Assembly: GCA_932294295.1 (NCBI GenBank)
Contig: OW028576.1
Coordinates: 42,944,247-43,008,246, forward strand
Direction: 5' to 3'
DNA: 64,000 nucleotides
From: Alitta virens
Lineage: Eukaryota > Annelida > Polychaeta > Phyllodocida > Nereididae
Every line of letters starts with the position of its first letter. Positions within the stretch are counted from its first letter, which is position 1. The notes beneath the pieces are model-generated. The model ran no database searches, was not told the DNA's origin, and saw only the letters and a program-made list of their open reading frames with translations. Shown here one piece after another: positions 33,537 to 64,000 of the stretch. Position numbers and translations under genes: made by a program.

Positions 33537-36500
33537 GTGGGACCCAAACAAACCTGACCCAGTTAAGTGGGAGGATTCCTGGGGAGGGTGGCAGGTACAG
33601 GGAACAGCCAATGCCAGTCATTCAGTCTGGCTACTGTGTGTGTTCTGTGGATGTGTGACGATTTGTCCTTTTATAAGCAATAAGTCTCATGCAATAAGTT
33701 CATTTTATCTGAAACTAATTATCCTCAATATTCTTAAGTACTGATGGCCATTTTGTGGAGTTGTACCAATATTGTGTGCCTCCCAACACAGACAGAAATC
33801 CCCCATTCAGTAGCCTTGGTTTCAGCCATCCCCAAGGTTACCAAGACTCTGTTGCACGTGTACTCTGTTACCATGGCAACCTATGATGTCATGGTTGATA
33901 ATGTTCCCTAGTGCGATTTTTATGTTGGGGGGGGGGGGGTTTAATTATTACAATATGTTCATTTCGTTGTATAATATAATTATCAAGGACTCGGGTAATA
34001 TTTATATTATATTTTGGGTCATTAATTTGCGATTTTTCGGAGCACTGATGATTGAATGAGAAGCCAATTTTTGTGTTGTTATTATTAAAGATAATTAATT
34101 ATAATAGGGCTTTAGTAATTAAAACTAATTAAGCTGAATAAATTAGAAAGTATTTCTGAATCAGTTCTCTTGAAATTAAAATCAGTTAAATACTCTTATT
34201 TATATTTACCAGTTCTAATGTTTGTTATTTTGTTGAGACGCATTGTGTTTGTAATTCAAATATTTTGAAATAATATCTGTGGTGTCATTTAACACTTTTC
34301 TAATAATAGTCAGTTGTGAAATTTGATACCAACACTGTACTTTGTACCTTGAATTGCGAATTTATTTGCGCATTGATGCATTGATGGCTTGGTGTCATTC
34401 AAACATGTCAGATAGCGTGCAGTGCATCTGACTCAGCGGATAAAATCAGATTAAATTACGACTGTACTGATAATATTACAGATTATGTGATCGAGATAGT
34501 CATTTTGTTTGAATAGTTGAATTATAGCTCTTTTCATTTTAGGTTAATCATTAATGGCTGCTATTAATAGCCTATTACATAGCCTGCTAAGTATTTTAAT
34601 ATGGTGAACAGCGTAATTTTGATTTAGAACTGAAAAAGAATGTGGGCTAATGATTGTGGTTTGGATGTCTATCATCTCATCATTACATCTGCCCCTTGGA
34701 GCTAGTCATAACTAGTAGTTAGTTGACAAAACAATGCACAATACAAAACTGTTTCTTTATGAATGGAAAAGTTGCAATTTTGGTGTAGATAATGATTAAT
34801 GAATGAGTTGATTGAGAAATCTCTTCATTAATGTCTTTCTCCAACAGCTTACTTGATGCATAAGAAAATTTAAAATTTATGAATTGGACAATAATATTAG
34901 ATAGTGTAATTCGCAAATTCTTCATTGATTTACTTGAAGGTATTTGTATTTTTGAGTTATTACCATTGATTACTATGAACTATTAACTTATAATTCATGC
35001 ATTAATGGCAGCAGATCTAGTTATCAACAGTTATCGTGTGAATTTAATTATCAGATATATGTATTTATTTATCAGAGCCAGTCAACGTATTCATGTATAT
35101 ATATATTGCGCTAAGGAAATCTACGAACACACATGTACGTTGATTGATTTGGTACATGATCGACAGGAGGCAGCACCCGTTGCTTTTGTTAGAGCAGCGC
35201 TGATTGGCTGTTAAATCGATTAGCATGGAAATTCCTGATTTAGAGCCAATCAGAGAGCTCCTTACATTTATGTGTGATCTATTGGATTTAATACAAAATG
35301 ACGACATGTCAGCTAGTTAGAGAAGGCATAGGATCATACTCACTCATGTGGAACGCGTTGCTTTAGTTTTCCAGCCATGCGTGACATTTTGTTGACACTT
35401 AGGTTGTCCATTAGATTGAAATTTAGCGCTGGACAGGTGCTGGAGTATACTTGTCAGTGTGGCAAGTTAAAACATTAACTATCGTTAGCATAAGAAGGAT
35501 CTATTTATAAATTGTGATGTGCTAACTGCTTACTGTTAATAGATTGACAAGTCTACAGTTCATGGAATTTTGGCTTTTAATTGGATAGTTTTTGGATGAA
35601 GAACTTTTAAAATATGTGAAATTATCTGGATCTTGCAAAAATAGGTGCTGTACACTGTATAGCACTGCTGGATGTTTGATATTTGACCACACCCCCTATT
35701 AGTGCGGATCTATTTATAAACAACATTAACCAAGGCCAAGTTATCAAGTATACTTTTATAAATATCATAAACTACATGAATTACACATGGGATCCTATGC
35801 ACTAGATGTTGCTATATATTTTTGGATAATAGCTGCGAGTTATATGTGTTTCTAGGTTACTGGTAAATTGAGGCTCTATCAGAACTTGTCTCTCTAAACA
35901 CAGTGAAGATTGTAGCACTCAGTAACTATATTGACTTTGGCAGAAATAAATATGAACAATATCAAATTAATGTGTGTTGATAACTGAGTGTATTTGCATG
36001 CTGGAGTATTTGATAATGCAAATAAATTGATGTAAATATTCACCATTCTGATCTACAGCTAAATTAGGCATCATAGTTTGTTCGAAAACATTGTCTACCT
36101 CAACTGGAATTCAGAGAAATGAGTTTTGTGAAGGAGTTGATTGTGTTTACAAATTTGTTAATGACATGAGCATAAACTTATAAAGTTCACTGTCTGTCTG
36201 AGATCACCAACGTTTTGAGGATAAACTTCGACAGTTTGGTTAGTTCGAAAAATGTTCATTCATCAGTCACATGACACGACAAAAAGGATATCTAGCACTG
36301 AAAAGCGGATTGAAATCCATCCAAGTCAAAATAGTAATATAACAAGCTATTTGTATCCGTTATAAGAATCACATTTCATATAATGGCCAAAAATAACTGA
36401 GGACATGTACTGGATACAATTAATATACAGATATGATATATATTTGGTGTTTGAGTGTAGAGCAAAAACCTTTGAACTACATGCTGGAGACAGATGCCAA

Positions 36501-38277
36501 AAAATTTGGCTATGATGTGCAAAAATTATGTTTAACAGTGCCAAATAGTTCATTGAGTACAACAACATGCTTTTAAACATGGACGTCACATGATAATTCA
36601 AATATATATATATGTGAATTCTTATGTTTACTTTTTATATGAGTCATTGAAATGGACTGATAGCAAATTTATGTATTTGAGAAAAGCACGGAATTTATGA
36701 CGATAAATGTAGTATAAACAAAAAAGACTTCTTTATGTTAGTAAAAACATAACAATCATGTGAAAATTTCATTGGGAAAGTACCAAAAAGATTTCTCTTA
36801 ATTTGGTATTTTAATGAATCTTTAGTAAAAGACAATTATAGAAGATATCTCGTAAATTGAAGTATTTTAATGAATCTTTCGTAAAATACAATTATAGATA
36901 AATTACTTACCTTAAAGACATGTCAAACATTAGTTTTTAAAGGATTATGTCATTGCTATTTATAGCGCAATGTATTGTATTTGCAATTAATCTTAAATAC
37001 TTTGACAATTTAACAGCATTTAGTTGTACTGGCATGCTGTTTCGATTCACTTTGATTTCAATTGCAAAGTCATCTTACATTCATATGCTAATTGCAATTG
37101 GTTGTTATGCTAATTAGATTGCAATCAGAATGTTCTAAAAAGGATGCTGGCAGTTAATTGATGTGTTATCCAAACATGACGTCACAGTGACATGTATCAG
37201 TTATGAAAGGAATGTTTATTTATGAAGTTATCGATGCCATTTGATGGCATTTATGAAGTGTTGATGACATGCATAGCATGCGTATATCATTCGATGCATA
37301 GTACATATATAGTCATGCTAGACTTTCATAACATGCCTCTGAAATGACAGACAGTAGCTTTCTGAGAAATGATATGACATAGGACTTCATGAACAATGAT
37401 GATATTAAGCCTGGACTTCATACTTTATACCATGTTGATTTGGATTACATAGACATACAGTTGAGATTATGTTTTACTCGGATTTACCAAATGTCGAACA
37501 AAACATTGAAACTTTTCAATATCTGAGTCTGAGATGATGATAAAGAAATTTATGAAAGCGCTGCATTCTCAAGGTACTCATTACTCCCATCAAAAACTTT
37601 AAAAATCAACAGATTTATACTGAACTGTGCCAACTATTTATAAATACACATCCAAAAATATTTGGTCGAAGTGTATAGATTGCCTGAAGGGACATGATTG
37701 ACCTGTACTGTTCATATGACCTCATGGTTGACCTGAGCTCTGAGGTCCTTTGACCTATATAGCATGTCATTGCCAATAACGGTGATAAAGTACATGACAA
37801 GTTGACAATCTGACATTTGAAGTTTACAAATTATTTTGAAAGCGATTTCAAGCTTCACTGAGGCCAATTTCTAGAAATGCTTCATTTTGCAATGTGATAC
37901 AACTTCGATGGAAATTTTACGGAATTAGGATTAGATTTTTGAAGTATCAACTGTAGATGAGTCGAAAAGTTATTTCAGTATTATAACAATTTCTTGAGTG
38001 CTCATAAAAGACTTTGGAGATCATTTATATATTTCAATGCTTTAGCATCTCATGTATGGCAATTGGCAAAATCTGGCAAAATTGTCAGATGCTGGATTGA
38101 ACATAAACGAATTGTCTAATACATATCGGATCAAACCAAGAATGCAAAGAAAATTCACCTGGACAAGGCTATATAAAAAATTAACAGGATTTGGATGTAT
38201 GGATTTATAAGTTTAATGAGATGTTGTACGAAGCAGCATTGTGAATAATAGACAAAAGACTTATCGGTCGATTATTG

Positions 38278-38283
38278 TATAAA
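38278..38283 (+). promoter_or_regulatory. DYRK1A: TATA-like box before first DYRK1A coding exon
   Basis: TATAAA 41 bp before the ATG at 38324. No convincing splice acceptor lies between, so this exon may be a transcription start of its own. Confidence 0.35.
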
Positions 38284-38323
38284 TCAACTGATTAATCGAT
38301 CGATACATCGGCCGATAATCGCC

Positions 38324-58827
<20,504 letters not shown>

Positions 58828-60088
58828 TGATGGGGCTCTTAGCCTATTTATATGTCCTCCCATTTGACCTTGACGGCGTTTACAAGGTCATTCTGTACAT
58901 ATCTGGGGTGCATCACAGACCGGAAGGTCGCCCCATGCACCCCTTTAATCGGCCTATTGTCATATTCCCGGTTTAAGAGAAGATGCGTGAATTGCTGTGC
59001 TGTGCACACTTCAATGTAGCTGGTGTCGTGTTTATAAACAACACCGAGGAAAGTCTTTAATGTAAGACATAGTGAGACAAGGAATGGCTCTTCGAGGACC
59101 AAGATACGACATATGATAAAAGAAGAAAAGCATCAAGACTGGAACACTTACCAGCAGCAACGGACTGATATCGACACGATATGATCGAAGAAAGACAAAG
59201 ATATGGCTTGTCACTATATGATCTGTGATTAGCACTGCAGTGATGTCTCTCTCGTTTGGTTGTAAAGATTTAAAGGAGCTTTAAAACTTCATTTCCTGTC
59301 TCATAAAGAATGAGGAACACGTTTTAAGATCTCGCACGATCTGTTAGTGATCTGTCGATGAACGTAATGCAAGATAGTACAAAATACTAGTGGTTCTTGT
59401 CACGAGTGTCTGTTCATTATTCATGTTTTGCCAAAAGGTTTGTCTCTATCACAACAACATGAATTCATGTTAAACAAAATCACAAGCTTTGAAGGAAGAG
59501 AGCTAGCTCTGTACGTGTGCCGTGACATGTTAAACATGTTGTTCCTTGTTAATCTGAACGTCTTGATATCTCATTATTTTCATTGCAAGTAACGGCAGAA
59601 AGGAAAATTGGTTTAACAAATATCGGAAGTTATGATGTATGTTCAAATACAGGAGAAGTAAACTTAATTTGTAACGGATGAAAAGTTTATGAAATCTGGA
59701 ATGACGGTGTAAAAAACAGTGACGATATCTTGAAGAGCCTCACAATGACAGTCGGCCATTGAAAAAGAACTTTTCGAAAAACACTGACATGAATATAAGA
59801 ATTTTTTAAGCTTCATGGCATGAAATACATCATATTTATTTGGACAATATTTTACATTTCAGAGTATAGGAGTTGTATGTATTGTTTGAAACTTTGAATT
59901 GAATTTCAATTGGGAAAGGAACCTGCTGATGGCGAAGTTTATGTATATGCGGTTGCCATGGAAATGAGATGTATCATACTTTGTATCCGTGGCAACCAAC
60001 GGTTGTAAGTTTTAGGCTGTGTTTATATGGGGGCGATTAAGAGTATGGAATGCCATTGTTTTGTTGTTTTTGTTTTTTTCTAAATAAA
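58828..60088 (+). other. DYRK1A: DYRK1A 3' UTR to polyadenylation signal
   Basis: Non-coding sequence from the stop to AATAAA at 60083-60088 (TTCTAAATAAAGGC). It contains Pumilio-like TGTA(A/C)AT(A/T) words and AT-rich elements. Transcripts could extend further. Confidence 0.55.
60083..60088 (+). terminator. DYRK1A: DYRK1A polyadenylation signal
   Basis: AATAAA in CTAAATAAAGGC, 1.26 kb after the stop. Others downstream are possible. Confidence 0.55.
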
Positions 60089-61506
60089 GGCTTTAGAGAT
60101 GAGTATGACTGGAAATTAGCAAACGGATTGTATAAATATGTAAAATGTAAAATACACTAGTATTTATAATAACCAAATGTTCATGAAAATATGTATAAGC
60201 TCTTAAAATTTCACACATACTGAGTATGAATGAGTGGAATGGCAGTTAGCTTGAAAGACTAGTAAGAAAGCTGCATATATATATATTTAACCTGGACTAA
60301 ACAAAACACTAAATGAATTACCTGTATTGACACTGACTGTAGTTTAGACTTGTAGCGTAGTTTTCGGGCAATTATATTGGATAATCAATGCATAGATTAA
60401 TTTCTATGACAACCATACTGAACATAACCTCTCAAATTACCTTCAAATCGTCAGAAATTAATTTCGAAATCTATAGATAAATGGTTTTAGCACAAGTTCT
60501 AAGTTTGTTAAGAATGTATGATTTTGTTTAAGTTTGTAAATTACGTTGTAGCATAATTGTTTCTGAAAAGATTCCTGTCTTATTTATTTCATGTTTTGTT
60601 GTTTGACAGGGTTGGAAATATTGACCATGTCTTATTTTTCAAGAATTTAAAGTAGCTTTAATTAAATCAAATGCAGTAGGTTGCTAACTCATGCATTGAT
60701 ACACTTTCTATTGGCTGTATAAGATACGTAATATAGCAAACAATAATTTTTTTTCTTTGCCAAAAATATTTGAAGATTCAAAACTGTAGTACAATGTAAT
60801 AGTTTCTGCTTTCATAGCAATTTGTAAAGCCATAAAATATGCTTTAGAAATTCTGGAAGTTTGAATAATTTATAACAATTTTCAAGTTAATTTCTTTGAA
60901 TAAGTGGGCTGGTCCCTAAGCTTGGGTTTTATTCACACAATCTTTTGTAAAAGAATTATGTTTTTTAGAGTTTCAATTGTGTTGCGTTTGTCAAGAATGA
61001 ATAAGTTTACGTTGAACTTTGATAAGTTTATTCAGTGTGTGATGCAAGGATGGTTAAGTTTTCTTTGGAATAGAAAGTTGTTTTGATTTTAAACATTCAA
61101 ATATTTGAAAACTCCATCTTGCATGATTACAAATGTATTAAACTTTTTGTGATTAGTTTGAAGGATTCCCTGTAATACAGACTGTAAAAATGCATCATTT
61201 TAATTTGATAAAAGCATCATTTAAGAAATGAATGTTAAATCTGGGCATGAGTCTTGTATTAATTGTCTGTTTTCTGTTGCAAAAATATTAACCCATTTAG
61301 CAGTTTGTAAAAACTTAGAAGCATCGTAGGAATTGTACGCCGAGCCTAAAGTAATCTGACACTCGTCAACGATTGCTTCACATTGCGCCACTTAACTGCA
61401 AATGTTACACATGATGTAAATACTGTATATTATTGAAGAAAATAGTGTTATCCTGATGTGTGTATGTCTGAAGAATGATAAAGTATGTGTTCTTCCAAAA
61501 TGTCTG
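60089..61506. other. Intergenic AT-rich DNA after DYRK1A
   Basis: No gene, repeat or RNA recognised. It could include a longer alternative 3' UTR. Confidence 0.4.
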
Positions 61507-61843
61507 TCTCTGTGTTTTTTTTGTTGTTATTGACTTAGCAAAAAAAGTATGCAATATATTCTATATAATGTAGTTTATGCTGGTAATATAGCTCTGAGGT
61601 AGCGCTCTGGGCTTCCAACCGATGGGTCCCGGGTTCGATTCCCGGTCGAGCCTAAGTTGGATGGCTGTTTCATCCCTCATCTCATCGCCATGGTCCCTGC
61701 CTGTCCTAATTAGCCCAACTGGTGCAGAAATACAGGACGTAAAGCCCTAATCACACACACACTCTTTGTTTTTATTGATTTAGCTATTTAAAAAAGTGCA
61801 AAATAAATTCTATGATGAAGTTTATGCTGCTGATATAAGATGC
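61507..61843 (+). repeat. Diverged direct duplication flanking a SINE
   Basis: 61507-61590 (TTGTTATTGACTTAGC...GTAGTTTATGCTGGTAATATA) and 61766-61843 (TTTTATTGATTTAGC...GAAGTTTATGCTGCTGATATAA) are about 80-bp diverged copies on both sides of the SINE at 61588-61763. They are far too long and diverged to be its target duplication. Confidence 0.65.
61588..61763 (+). mobile_element. tRNA-derived SINE (family 1), near full-length
   Basis: Head GCTCTGAGGTAGCGCTCTGG with B box GGTTCGATTCC, and the family body to CCCTAATCACACACACAC. The A box is partly changed (TAGCTCTGAGGTAG). Confidence 0.88.
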
Positions 61844-62088
61844 CTTGTAATACTGGTGTAACCGTGAAATAAATGAAGAGAGAGGAGATGTTAGAAAATT
61901 CCAATATTTATTGTAGAACTTATACATTCACGAAATAGTTAAAACAAAATGAAACGATTGTTAACAGTACTCAGAATTTTTATATTTTGAAGACAAGTAA
62001 TTAGAAGTCGCTGTTAAGGGCTCCCCCTTGATGACATTTTACATCAATATTGCAACTTTTACAAACCTGTATACATAAGCAATATATG

Positions 62089-62951
62089 ATCTTGGATGAA
62101 CTAGAGAAGGATTGGACACTTCGGAAAGTAATAAAACTATATTCATTATTAGGTGATTTAAGAAGAGTCAAATTCGCCCAGAGCTGGCCCAAAGACCCCT
62201 GCTGCTTCCCTAAGTACATAAATTCTTTGATGTTCACACTGCGCTTCAGTGAGCACACCCCTTATCGGTGATGCCTTGCATCAGCAGCAATTAACTCTCT
62301 AAATTTCTAAGTCGAAATTCTTTATTTCTTATTGTATATTCTTGACATCACTGCCAGTGAATGCGGCATGATCCAAGGATTCTAAAAGTGTTTTCACCAA
62401 AATTCTAGCCCTAATATTAAGAAAGTTATGGACTAAAATTAGCCAGATTGGAACTAATATTTTGTGAAACATGTTATCTTAATCATGTGATAACTCAAGA
62501 AGCCGCAAAGAGCCATAGATCAGACCATATCCATTGAAAAGATAAAAACCTTGTCTTCATGCTGGTTATTATGTCTTAATCGTCGAAAGTTGTCGAACGG
62601 AGATACAGGCCTTCAAAGATGCCTAATTTTCAAAAGAAATTTTGATAAAAACCTGCCTATTTATATATTTTCCAAAATGTTGTTGCCTACAAAAATAAAA
62701 TATAAGTCTGAAAAAACAATTAAGGAAAAAACCAAGTTTATACTGTGTGCAGAGGAAAGATATGCATGTCAGCCTATATGAATACATATTTAGCACCCCT
62801 TTCTATTGTTTCCCAGTGGAATCAGTGAGGGGGGAGTAATAAAAAGGGGGTCTAATACAGCATCATAAATTGGTCATTAGGACGGTAGCGAAACGCAGTG
62901 TGAACCTTTGAAGTATCGAAGTGTCCAATCCTTCTCTAGTTCATCCAAGAT
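62089..62951. repeat. 35-bp perfect inverted repeat, ~790-bp spacer
   Basis: 62089-62123 (ATCTTGGATGAACTAGAGAA...) is the exact reverse complement of 62917-62951. Both arms translate as ILDELEKDWTLR outward. A second, weaker inverted match is GTTCACACTGCGCTTC (62233) against its complement at 62891-62907. No gene was identified here. Confidence 0.75.
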
Positions 62952-63317
62952 ATGATTAATTAATGTATATTCAATAAAATTGGCATAAATAATGTCACAC
63001 CCTAATTGTAGATGACACAAAAAAGCTCTGATCAGAGATGTGTTCTCTTTTGAGTATTGTAGTGGAATGATAGCCCAGGCCTGACCAGTGCCTAATCTAT
63101 GGGATTGAAATGAACTTTCGAGGCACTGGACAGGTGGCATCAACAAAAATACAACAGGGTATAACTGGTGCTACACTGGCAAGTTACAGCCAAATTCCTT
63201 ATTTTTTAAATTTTTGGTGAAGTTCTGCGCAGACACCACCGGCATTAAGTCACATTTACATTTTGTAATAAATGGGGAGGGCGTTTTAGAACATGAAACC
63301 ATGCAGCGTGTGTAGAA

Positions 63318-63751
63318 AGGCCCCATTTAACCCCATAATTCCCATGCGGGACTCCCATTTGGGAATTGCAGGACTTGGAGGACTTACAGGAAATGCTGGA
63401 ATTAGATAGGAATTGAAGGACCTCATGGGACCCATATGGAGATAGGGGAGTTATTAAGGATGTAAAGGAATTGCAGGATTTATTGGGCATCATAGGGACT
63501 TATTGATCTAACAGAGATTATTTAGGACTTGGTGGAATTATTGAGGACATACGGGAATTATGGGGACTCAGAAGGGCTTCTAGGGAATTGCAGAATTATT
63601 CAGGACTTACGGGAATTATGGGGACCACGAGGACTTATTGAGAATTATTAGGAAATATGGGAATTATCAGGGACTTCCAGGAATTGGTAGGAATTGTTGG
63701 GAGTTACGGGAATAATTGGAGTTGCGGGAATTATGGGGTTAAATGGGGCCT
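63318..63751. mobile_element. TIR-bounded purine-rich minisatellite element with 11-bp direct repeats
   Basis: Ends AGGCCCCATTTAACCCCATA... and ...TATGGGGTTAAATGGGGCCT form 26-bp perfect inverted repeats. Flanks CGTGTGTAGAA at 63307-63317 and 63752-63762 are identical direct repeats. The interior is an imperfect tandem array of GGGAATTATGGGGACTTA-like units (about 18-22 bp), purine-biased on the plus strand. The unit resembles the terminal repeat itself. Confidence 0.85.
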
Positions 63752-63884
63752 CGTGTGTAGAAGTAAGCTGAAGTACAATTTTACATTCAACCTCAACACT
63801 AATTAAGAAAAGCTTCAATGGGATAATTGAATCAAGTGAGCAGATTATAAACAAAATGATAAAAGAATATAAAATATGGGATTT

Positions 63885-64000
63885 TTAACCCTCAGCCAAA
63901 GAAGTTCGAAAAGGTCTTTGTTATCATCAATGTCCGTCCGACAGGCGGGCGGGCATGACACTTTCATTCCGAAGCAGAAATCTAACACTAATGCGCTTAC
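63885..64000 (+). repeat. Dispersed repeat (AAGAAGTTCGAAAAGG family), copy 2, cut by window end
   Basis: TTTTTAACCCTCAGCC, GAAGTTCGAAAAGG, TTTGTTATCATCAATGTC, GTCCGACAGGCGGGCGGGC and AATCTAACACTAATGCGCTTAC match 21976-22100 in order. Confidence 0.75.

Larger units (their letters stand above)
29496..38277 (+). other. Large DYRK1A first intron / upstream region
   Basis: About 8.8 kb without coding. It contains a dispersed repeat at 32145-32275, poly-C at 31938-31957, poly-G at 33927-33939, tandem duplications at 31340-31480 (TATCAATACCAATTTGATAA twice) and 36800-36900 (TATTTTAATGAATCTTT twice), and a CACGTGACGTCA composite site at 33525-33536. Confidence 0.5.

Overview
The window is AT-rich animal DNA: genes are split by long introns with GT..AG boundaries, polyadenylation signals are AATAAA, and the spacers are filled with SINEs, LINE fragments and small DNA transposons. 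Gene content and repeat types fit a marine invertebrate (an invertebrate deuterostome such as an echinoderm or hemichordate, or a lophotrochozoan). The species cannot be fixed from the sequence alone.

Layout. (1) 129-3121, minus: four exons of CFAP126 (Flattop, a ciliary protein), running off the left edge. (2) 3481-7613, plus: complete TMEM147 (ER multipass-translocon subunit) in six exons, head-to-head with CFAP126 across about 360 bp that must hold both promoters. (3) 7.6-11.4 kb: spacer with a decayed LINE reverse transcriptase, a SINE with target-site duplication, a second SINE family and a CRE-bearing dispersed repeat. (4) 11690-19757, plus: a seven-cadherin-repeat protocadherin. Its first coding exon is split inside EC1 by a complete 3.2-kb pogo/Tigger-type transposon with an intact 654-residue transposase on the minus strand. 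The insertion is at a TA, and removing the element with one TA restores the cadherin frame exactly. EC7 carries a frameshift, and no membrane segment was found. (5) 17-29 kb: LINE copies (one with a 15-bp target-site duplication, one split by a 1.5-kb insertion), an 84-bp perfect inverted repeat next to a CpG/CCAAT promoter-like patch, and an orphan last exon at 26712-26939 of an unidentified gene. (6) About 29.1-60.1 kb, plus: DYRK1A (minibrain kinase), nine coding exons encoding 861 residues, with a 3' UTR of about 1.3 kb. Its introns hold MITEs, SINEs, palindromes and candidate regulatory motifs. (7) 60.1-64 kb: spacer with a SINE inside a diverged duplication, inverted repeats, and a 434-bp TIR-bounded minisatellite element flanked by 11-bp direct repeats.

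The genes are unrelated housekeeping, ciliary, adhesion and signalling genes and do not form a pathway. The most notable observations are the seamless transposon insertion in the protocadherin exon, the TIR-flanked minisatellite, the 84-bp perfect inverted repeat, and a SINE and LINE that share a CA-repeat tail. All exon joins were worked out by eye from splice signals, reading phase and remembered family sequences; no alignment or transcript data were used.
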